Of a stretch of DNA of 27,643 nt, positions 20,651 through 27,643 are shown in pieces (positions within the stretch are counted from its first letter, which is position 1; each line of letters starts with the position of its first letter). The stretch covers positions 1 through 27,643 of the forward strand of contig JAYMTF010000976.1 in the NCBI GenBank assembly GCA_036897485.1. The letters run 5' to 3'. Position numbers and translations under genes: made by a program. Origin of the DNA: Pelargonium nanum. Taxonomy: Eukaryota; Streptophyta; Magnoliopsida; Geraniales; Geraniaceae. Below the pieces are notes generated by a model. The model did not search any database, was not told the origin of the DNA, and saw only the letters and a list, made by a program, of their open reading frames with translations.

Positions 20651-21074
20651 CAAGATTGACTAATTTATCTCATTGACCGGTCAAATCGAACCAAAATAAA
20701 TTTGATTTAAGCCAAAATTCAAACAATAGGACCCGAATTTGAGCCAGTTAAATCTCATAATTTACTCTTTTGCCCTCCGTAATTCCTATTTACTACAAAA
20801 ATACACTTATGCCTATTTTTGGATCTATAAAAAGTCATTTGATAATTCATTTGTTCCCTAATATATTTTTAGCTCTCTCAAACCTTTCAGAAAATTTCAA
20901 CGACTTTTGTTGAGTCTACCAACACTTTTTCGCAAAATGGAAACTCAAAAACTTCTTAATAGCTAAATCAACGCCCGTGACAATCGGACCCAAAATTCGG
21001 TCGACGCCCCGCAATGACACAAAGCTACCCACAAATAAGAAATATTATTCCTAGTATGATGAAACAGGACCCGA

Positions 21075-21560
21075 GATTATCCGATACCGTTGAGGGGTCC
21101 AGAACACTGAAAAACAAATTTGATCACTTATACGTCGCCCAACTTGAAAGTTTTTATATTGAGCTTCTCAACGCAAGAAGGTTATCTAGATTTGGGAAAA
21201 TACATTACGAGTTCAGAGAAATATGTATCGTTTCTATCCGACGTCGTTAAGGGGTCCAAATCACTGTAAAACGATTTGGGGGTCTCGGTTACGTCGCCGA
21301 AATCAGATTTTTCTGTATTGCGTTATTTAATGAAAAAAAGGTTACCCGAACATAGTAAAAGACTTATTGATTCCAAACAATCAGGTCTTGAAGCAATCTG
21401 ACGTCATTTAAGAGTCCAAATCCTTGAAAAGCCGATACGCGACTCAAAATTGAATATTTTCATCTTGCAGTTCTTGACAAACCAAGACTACTCAAACATG
21501 GGAAATGACCTCCTTAATTGAATGGAACTAGATTCAAGGCCAGCCGAGATTTTTTAGGCT
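21075..21560 (+). repeat. Three-copy tandem repeat of about 160 bp in element F
   Basis: Copies begin at about 21078, 21238 and 21399. Each has ATCYGAYRYCRTT, then RGGGTCCARA, CACTG and a later block with GAAAAAARGTTA-like or CAAGACTACTC-like sequence. Confidence 0.65.
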
Positions 21561-22171
21561 CGAAATCAGGACTACAAGTTCAGTTTTGACTATTCGAACC
21601 GATTTTTTGGGCATTTTTATTATACGCTCTGCGGTGAACTGAGACCACCCAATGGTTGGAAACGATCATCTGAATCTAATGGGACAACTCTTAGGACCAT
21701 CTGAGTATGTTTGACTGATCAGAATTTATTTCCAAGCATATTTGCCCCCATGAGACATATGTGGCAGACCCGGTTGCTAGATCTTAAGGATCGTAAAATG
21801 ACATCAGCAATACATTATCACGGTGATATCCTTGCCACCTCAGCGTGGTTGCATGATCACAACATCATTACATCATCCTAAGATGGTTTCAATGCCTTAT
21901 TTGGGTGCGTGACATCATCACGATCAAAGCTTGACATCATCATTCCTAATTGCGACCAATCACAATGCGACACTTCGACACTCTCATCCACTCCTTGTAA
22001 GTACAAATACACCCTCAAGGGATGGGGTATGAATCTTTTTTTTTTTAGATTCATTTGTGTTATTTTCACAATTTGATCTCTCAATTCTCTCTCTAAATTA
22101 TCTTTAAAGTTATTTAATTCTCCAACGCTTTTCATTGCACGAATCGCTTATTCGCACGCATGAGGCAAAAT

Positions 22172-22186
22172 CCCCCCCCCCCCCCC
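22172..22186 (+). repeat. Poly-C run of 15
   Basis: Fifteen consecutive C residues directly after the GCATGAGGCAAAAT motif of element F. The exact length may be a sequencing artefact. Confidence 0.85.
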
Positions 22187-22477
22187 TCGGAATTTGCTTA
22201 ATGATGCATTGTTTCGTGCGTATGTAGGCCCGTTTACATGACAAAGTCCAAGTTCAAGGTCCGACAGCCCATTACACGAAAATCGTTAAAGTGTGAAATC
22301 CCAATTGATCAAGCGTCCAAGATCAAGACGAAGATTGTGTAATCACGTATATGTAATTTTGTTGACCCCGATCGAACTTGTAAAAACAATTGGTTACGTT
22401 CCAATAATAGTTGCTCGATGTGCGTGCTTTTGTTTACAGATGGATGCCTAATTATAGTAATTTATTAAGCAGTTATA

Positions 22478-22720
22478 CACTACAAAAAAAAAGTTGCAAA
22501 CTGTAACGGAAATCAATGAGAGAGAATTTTTCGTTACAATTTCATTACGAATTGTGACATAAATCATATTTTATATCACAAACACACATTTGTGACAGAA
22601 ATTTCAGTCACAATCATTTGTGACAATCTAAACAATAACATAAATATTTTGTCACAATTTCGTTACAAACTACATTTTGTGACATAAATTTTTGTCATAG
22701 ATCGCGAGTTTTTTTTAGTG
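22478..22720. mobile_element. CACTA MITE with 3-bp target duplication
   Basis: The 243-bp unit starts CACTACAAAAAAAAAGTTGC and ends in TTTTTTTTAGTG, and ATA flanks it on both sides (22475-22477 and 22721-22723). CACTA-type ends and a 3-bp duplication define the superfamily. Inside, TTGTGACAKAAAT and CGTTACAA-type words recur in both orientations, as subterminal repeats. There is no coding capacity. Its sequence differs from the CACTA end at 1-81 beyond the first dozen bases. Confidence 0.88.
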
Positions 22721-22723
22721 ATA

Positions 22724-23249
22724 ATTCATTTTATTAGTACTGATTATAATACAGTGATAATTACTATGGAGAAATCTAGGAACTAATAATGGTTGGGCTT
22801 AATCATGATTTTTGAGCTTGACAGCTCATGTATACTGACCCGACCAGCACCTTTAAATTGCAGGGTTCATACCATATCTTTTTTACAATAAATATTTGTT
22901 ACTAATGACAATTTGTTGGATTTAATATTTATATCCCGAGAGCACTTAGGTGCAAATTTCTAGTTGCAAATTAATTTCACACACAAACAGGTGACACAGA
23001 TGATTTGATTATTATATTCTTTCTAATTCTTATTTCACTGTAATCTTGCCATACATCTCTTATGTGCATTTAATGCGTGCGTTTGTAGATCGATCTTTGT
23101 TGTTTTATGATTATGCCGTTGGCAATATGTAATGTCTGATGGCATATCTAGTAGTACAATGTGATGGGAGCCAGTGAGTTTCAAATATTCAACACCTTTT
23201 ATTTGTGTGTGCGAAAAATAATTAAAAAATGTAGCACATGAGACACAAA
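22724..23249. other. AT-rich intergenic stretch, no gene seen
   Basis: No recognisable gene or element. An 88-residue minus-strand open frame (23035-23301) runs into the adjoining MITE and has no known motif. Confidence 0.5.
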
Positions 23250-23258
23250 TATAATATA

Positions 23259-23587
23259 AGGAAATTGCACGTACATGTTCAATACTTGACACATTTTGCA
23301 TCTGGATACCTTCTCGTTACATGTACCTATTCTGAACTTTTAACAGTCAATTTTTAGGCTTGTGATTTTGAATTTTGCTACTAAAAATCGTTGAGTTTGA
23401 GTTCTTGTTTGGTTCAAATTAGGCTTGTGAGTAAGGATTTTGTTAGAGTTTGGATTTGAGTTAAATTTTGCTCTCTAAATTGCTCTAAAAATTGAACTCT
23501 GGAAAGTTCAGGGTAGCCACAAGTAACGAAAAATAATTTAGGGTATCCAGGTGCGAAATGTGTCAAGTACAGAGTAGGTATTTTCCT
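23259..23587. mobile_element. Mutator-type MITE
   Basis: The arms AGGAAATTGCACGTACATG and, inverted, AGGAAAATACCTACTCTG continue into shared ACTTGACACATTTYGCAYCTGGATACC. The 329-bp unit is flanked by TATAATATA (23250-23258) and TATAATAGA (23588-23596), a 9-bp duplication with one mismatch. The inner word TGGCTACCCTGAACTTT also resembles the MITE at 10314-10650, so the two are probably related families. Confidence 0.75.
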
Positions 23588-23778
23588 TATAATAGAATGG
23601 GAATGATATATTTTGGGATATGTATTAAATTGAGTATCCATGATAATTGTTATCCAAACATTTGTGGCTAATTGCATATAAGTATCAAATATTAAACTTT
23701 TATATATATAGATTGTTTTCATTCGTAACTATTCGTCACAAAAAAAAAAAATCAGAAGTAACTTGATCACTGACAGAA

Positions 23779-25107
23779 TGACATTTGGCTCGCTCAGTCA
23801 GACGAAAGGTCAACATGGGTCATAAGCCAAGCTCTAGGTGGGGTAGACACTTGGACCAACGTCAAAAGGACCCCGGCCGACCCAAGACCAGACCGCGCGC
23901 CTTGGTCCGCAGCTCTGGACCCTACGCTAACCCCAACCAAACTCATCCGTTTGCTCTGCATTCATCCATCCATGGAAGCCTATCCACACAAGCCCTTTCG
24001 TACATATTAACCACATAGGGCTGCTCCGCGAGCACAAGGCCGCGCGCACCATAGCCTAGCGTAGATTGATGTTCTCACGCACCCTGGCATAATTTATGCA
24101 CCCTAGTGTCATCCGCGCGCCCTGGTTTATCCGCAAGTCCTCGCCCTCGCCTGCGTGCCCTGATCGCACCCGTCCACACTCATCCGCGCGTCGTCGCCTG
24201 CGCGCCATCGTTTGTGCGTCCTCATGTAAGTGTATCCTCACTTTCATTCGCACCATGCTCGCGCATCCGTGCACCACACAACCGTGCTACCGTGCTCTTA
24301 TCACATTCGCATCAAGACGTTTGAGCACCATAGCTCACGCCTGCACCATCGCACTCGCACATCAAGACCTCCAAGAATGCTTCCCGTGTTCACGAGACAC
24401 AAACACAAGTTACCCAAGGTCGGAAAGAAGGTTCCGACCGAAGATTCACTTCGTTCTCCCCCATGACTGGAGACCAAAGATCAGTGTAAGTCTGTTGGCG
24501 AGTAGAACAAACAAATGGAGAGAAAAAACAAGAGAGAGAATAGTCTGGGAACAACGTCTTCCCTGTTTGTGAGTAGATCTAACAAGAATGGAGACAGTAA
24601 AGACTAGAATGCCCGCAGGCCCCACCTCGACATCGACCAATTAGAGGTTGCCATTTTCAGGTAAGCTTGAGGGCTAGAAAAAGGAGTCTCAAACCCAAGG
24701 TAAAAGGTTCGGTCAATTCACCACTTAAACTATACTCGTAAGAACCCGAAAACACTTTCAAACGTTCTTTGTATTCTTTGTGAGTTCATCGCAATCTTCG
24801 TGCGTTCTTCGATATTCGAACAGACTGTGGAGATTCAATTCTTAGTCTTTCATTACATTATGTTTGTGTTGAGAACTCATTCTCACGTCGGAGGCGGTCC
24901 CTCGGACACACATCATGGGCTCCACTTAACGACGTGTTACATGTGTAGGCTATAATCATTGACCGGACTTGTAGCTCTGCTATCACTAGACACTCGAAGA
25001 CCCGAAAACCAAATTTGACTAAGTTATTTTACCTTGAATTGGATAAGAAAATCAGACGACACCGTATCGAGCCTTTGATTGTTGACCCAGAAAAAAGAGT
25101 CAAATCA
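23779..25107 (+). mobile_element. LTR-like element C, homologous to B
   Basis: It starts TGACATTTGGCTC and ends GACCCAGAAAAAAGAG then TCAAATCA. It aligns with B through the CGCGCGCC-rich stretch (23870-24370), CCAAT (24637-24641), CCCAAGGTAAAAGGTTC, GTTCATCGCAAT and CATTCTCAC with hairpin CGTC-GGA-GGCG (24886-24896). A perfect 8-bp stem, GGTCGGAA and TTCCGACC, lies near 24418-24439. The insert CACATCATGGGCTCCACTTA near 24907 is absent from B. It could be a solo LTR or the 3' partner of B. Open frames of up to 158 residues in the GC-rich part show no domain. Confidence 0.65.
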
Positions 25108-25544
25108 ACAACATTTAACTCTTTTATGTTATCATAAATGTTGTAATGTATAACATATGCAAGTCATATTATAAAATTTTAAATTTTAACTATTGTATGA
25201 TTTAATTCACAATATTTAAGTAATTTACATTATTATTAATGTTGTGGCTAGCTAGAATAACTAAAATAAAAACTATCTTCCAGATTAAACTTGATTTCAA
25301 CTTAAAAGTTTAGTTGAACAACTTATATATTAAGTGGATATATACTCAAACATTATTTTAATATATGTTTTCTTTGACACTCTTATCTTCCCATTCTTTT
25401 TAATTATGAAATTTTTTAACAGTCTCCCTCGCCTACATATATTTAATAAAAAATTGGATCATTTGAAAAAAGAATGGAGATAAGATAAAAAAACTTACTA
25501 TGCCCAACTAAATTACAAGGAAGTCAAGACGATCAATGGAATCG
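25108..25544. other. AT-rich stretch, no gene seen
   Basis: Low-complexity AT-rich DNA between elements C and D; nothing identifiable. Confidence 0.55.
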
Positions 25545-27283
25545 CGACATGTGGTGCCCAAGCACCACATCACCTTCCATCCAAAAGACCGAATACATTA
25601 ACTATGGCGCGCAAGACGACCGGAAGTCTGGTGAAAGACCAAGCTCATGATCCTTTATTTTGAACCGCACGGACCCTCCCATGGGAGATAGTTGAAAACA
25701 TTCCCACTCCAGTCACTAAGGATGCCTGAACCTCACTTTGTGTCCCATGGGACGATTAACACCATCATCGGTCACTCAAAATTCAAACTCCAGCTTTGTC
25801 CTCTAAAGGCCTACAACACCCCTCAGGACCACCAAAAACCTCACACGGCTTCCACCATTTCCCCAATCGAATAAGTGATCGAAAGAGCTCAAAGAATTGA
25901 GGAGGTTCCCACAATGCATGATCGACGTTGCCGCGACATATTGTTCCCATTCCTACGTCAATCATAGAGATGACCTTGAGCGAAGCTTCGCGATGACTAA
26001 CGTTGTCGCAACATTAATCCCTATTACCACGAAATCCATGGAGAAGAGCTAGGGCGAGGCTCCGCATGGAACGGTGTTGCCGCGACATTGCTACCCGTTG
26101 TCGTTAAATAAATGGAGACGAGCTTCGACGAGGCTTTGCGACGATTAACATTGCCACGACAATGCCACCCATTGCTATGAGATCTATGGAAATAAGTTTG
26201 GGAGTGCGATGGTGAGACTCTGCGATGACCAGCGTTGCCAAAATATTGATCATCGTTGTCATGGCATCCATGATGACCAAGCTTGGGAAAATTATGTTGA
26301 GGCTCCATGGTAACCACCAAGGCCGCGATACACTTATGCTTTTCGTTTATCGTTAGATTGTTATGCTCGATGCCGCTCAAGCTGCCGCCCCATGACAACT
26401 TTGCTCCATCCTTGAAATACAATTCCCTTAGAGCATGAATCAACTCTAGGGATACCAACTCCAGAAAACTCGATTACGTAGAATTTGATTTCGCAGAATT
26501 TAAGTATTGAGAACCATTATTCACTCCTCAACACTTAGTCTTCATAAGACATCCCCAAAGGCGAAACCCCTATTGCTTCTCTGAAGCTCTTCTTTGAATG
26601 CTAAGTCCCTAAGGCTTCTCCGAAGTTCCTTCTCAAATGAGATGTCCCCAAAGCTTCCCCCAAATTCCTCTCTAAATCCACTTCTCCAACAAAGGGCACC
26701 TCAAACACTTGGGTCACCCAAGACGTCACTAAGCCTCATCGTCTCACCAAGATATTGCCACGACATTTCACTCTTCTTGAGCGCTAGAATGCTATCCGAT
26801 GCAATAAAGGCTTCTAGAGGCCCGCCTAACGCTCGCGGTCGGCACAATTGAAAAGCTTGAGCTCAATCCACAAGTGGGCACCAAAATGGACCCCACCTTG
26901 CCAACCATTAGCCAACCACACATCGACACATAACAGAAATTTTTTGAAGCATATAAACAAACTTCTATATTGGTAAAAGAGATGGATCCTCATAAATGAT
27001 ATCTATTAAACACTCTCTCTATTTTCTCTCTCTAGAACTCTCAAGATTTGTGATTTTCAATCGAGATCTTATCCTCACATCCAAGATGATGTTCTAAAAA
27101 CACATTCAGAGTCTCCGTTAATAGTGTGTTACCTTGCGCATGTCATATGTTCGAGACTCAGAATTCGAAAGATCAAGTTTGCAATTTGACTTAAAACACT
27201 AAATAAATAAATAAAATTATAACACGTAGACAAGACGAAAAACATCCTAATGTTCTTGAATTGACCGCGTCAAAACCGCATCA
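25545..27283 (+). mobile_element. LTR-like element D
   Basis: It starts CGACATGTGGTGC in the hairpin ATGTGGTGC-CCAA-GCACCACAT and ends TTGACCGCGTCAAAAC then CGCATCA. Near the 3' end are CCAACCACACATCGACACA, TATAAA (26952-26957), CTCTCTCT, and ATCCTCACATC with hairpin CATC-CAA-GATG (27078-27088). The size of 1739 bp and the plan match A. No flanking duplication or internal region is seen. The minus-strand open frame at 26024-26458 falls largely in its repeat array. Confidence 0.55.
25920..26312 (+). repeat. Tandem repeat of 74-85 bp, five copies, in element D
   Basis: Units read roughly AACGTTGCCGCGACATTG, then CCCRTTG, AAATCCATGGAGA and GAGCTTGGGCGAGGCT followed by GCGATGA. Starts are at about 25922, 25997, 26071, 26145 and 26229. 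A second array with units of about 40-50 bp (CCCCAAAGCTTC and CAAATGAGATG types) lies at 26547-26680. Confidence 0.72.
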
Positions 27284-27420
27284 CAATGTAGTTGCTAAAT
27301 TAAAGATTCAACCTTAAAGTTATCTAACTTGCATAACGTAACAACTACCATATACATTTCATGAATTAGTACTAGTTGATGCTACTAAAAAAATTATAAT
27401 TCTCTCAGACAATGAGATTG

Positions 27421-27643
27421 TGACACGTGGCCACCTCAATGCCACGTCATCGATCTAGATCCGATAAATACGATCACGGATGACCCATGACCCGGAAGGC
27501 TCCTGAGCCTAGAAATCATTCTGACAAGGTCCAAGAGAACTTCGCTCTATTCATGGTCTCCCCATGGACAAGCTCTTCGCTCTCCCCATGGACAAGCTCT
27601 TCGCTCTCCTCATGCACAAGCTCTTCGCTCTCCTCATGGATCC
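27421..27643 (+). mobile_element. LTR-like element E, cut by the window end
   Basis: It starts TGACACGTGGCC with a hairpin whose arms are TGAC-AC-GTGGC and GCCAC-GTCA (27421-27449), matching the start plan of A. Only 223 bp are present, so the promoter and 3' modules cannot be tested. Confidence 0.5.
27563..27643 (+). repeat. 24-bp tandem repeat at the window end
   Basis: Units CATGGACAAGCTCTTCGCTC plus TCCC or TCCT start at 27563, 27587, 27611 and 27635 with an exact 24-bp period. The array runs off the end of the window. Confidence 0.9.

Larger units (their letters stand above)
19587..20970 (+). mobile_element. LTR-like element G (tentative), interrupted by a SINE
   Basis: The stretch has a TATA box (TATAAAA, 20826-20832), a CT-rich region after it, and a possible TG...CA frame from TGTCAAAGG (19587) to GCTAAATCA (20970). 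About 1.24 kb remains without the SINE, similar to B, C and F. It carries a cluster of ACGT-core words and an eight-copy tandem array. It lacks the ATTCTCAC hairpin, so membership in the series is uncertain and the ends are guesses. Confidence 0.4.
20978..22388 (+). mobile_element. LTR-like element F
   Basis: The 3' half follows the same plan as A: CCAAT (21956-21960), GCGACACTTCG, GTACAAATACACCCTC in the place of A's GTATAAATACCCCTC, a CT-rich stretch, and TTATTCGCACGCATGAGGC (22149-22166). It ends in TTGACCCCGATCG and AAAAACA. The start TGACAATCGG at 20978 is chosen by likeness to C and gives 1411 bp, near B and C. The hairpin in the CACGC motif is weaker than in A, B and D. No target duplication was found. 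Confidence 0.5.

Noticed and set aside
24096..24572. 158-residue Arg/Pro-rich open frame
   Set aside because: It lies in the CG-rich part of element C, has no matching frame in B and no known domain.
26024..26458. 144-residue minus-strand open frame
   Set aside because: It is largely within the 74-85 bp array of element D and has no recognisable domain.
27638..27643. GGATCC at the last base as a cloning-site boundary
   Set aside because: The window ends exactly on a BamHI site, but a 6-bp word also occurs elsewhere by chance, and it sits where the 24-bp repeat would continue with a near-identical sequence.
1..27643. CRISPR array, bacterial operon or phage features
   Set aside because: Introns, SINEs, MITEs and a plant NAC gene show plant nuclear DNA; none of the tandem arrays has a spacer-repeat structure.

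Overview
This is plant nuclear DNA, most likely from a eudicot. It is AT-rich and carries one recognisable host gene in a dense field of transposable-element debris. The gene is a three-exon NAC transcription factor on the minus strand (7433-8836), closely resembling the NST1/NST2 class that switches on secondary cell wall formation. Its splice sites are canonical, the reading frame is intact (378 residues), and a short putative promoter lies at 8837-9335. No other intact protein-coding gene is supported. Most other long open frames come from repetitive, GC-rich transposon sequence.

Left part (1-7.4 kb): the end of a CACTA transposon (1-81), a broken Ty3/gypsy protease fragment (about 85-1350), a small Harbinger-like MITE (1682-1833), an element with long terminal inverted repeats (2265-2938), a tRNA-derived SINE with a 16-bp target duplication (3423-3576), the 3' end of an L1-type LINE with an RNase H domain (about 4200-4866), and a second decayed RNase H fragment on the opposite strand (about 5970-6330).

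Middle (9.3-16.7 kb): a second kind of SINE (9345-9501), a Mutator-type MITE with a perfect 9-bp target duplication (10314-10650), and a 1.17-kb Mutator-type relative with a GC-rich, gene-like interior (11871-13040). These are followed by LTR-like element A (13192-14965) and another long-inverted-repeat element with a gene-like interior (about 15141-16698).

Right part (17.1-27.6 kb): a run of LTR-like blocks, all in the same orientation, here called B, G, F, C, D and E. It is interrupted by a SINE (20507-20650), a CACTA MITE with a 3-bp duplication (22478-22720) and a Mutator-type MITE (23259-23587). A to F share, to varying degrees, a 5' end resembling TGACAYGTGG, a CCAAT box, a GACAYGTG-like motif, a TATA region, a motif near ATTCTCAC and a 3' end near TTGACC...CA. 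E shows only its start before the window ends. G is placed here only by size and layout. No intact gag-pol is visible, so these look like solo LTRs or ruined non-autonomous elements.

The most interesting signal is in this LTR-like series. The ends are conserved, partly as hairpins whose arms change in compensating fashion, while most members (A, D, E, F and G) carry their own apparently unrelated tandem-repeat array in the U3-like part.
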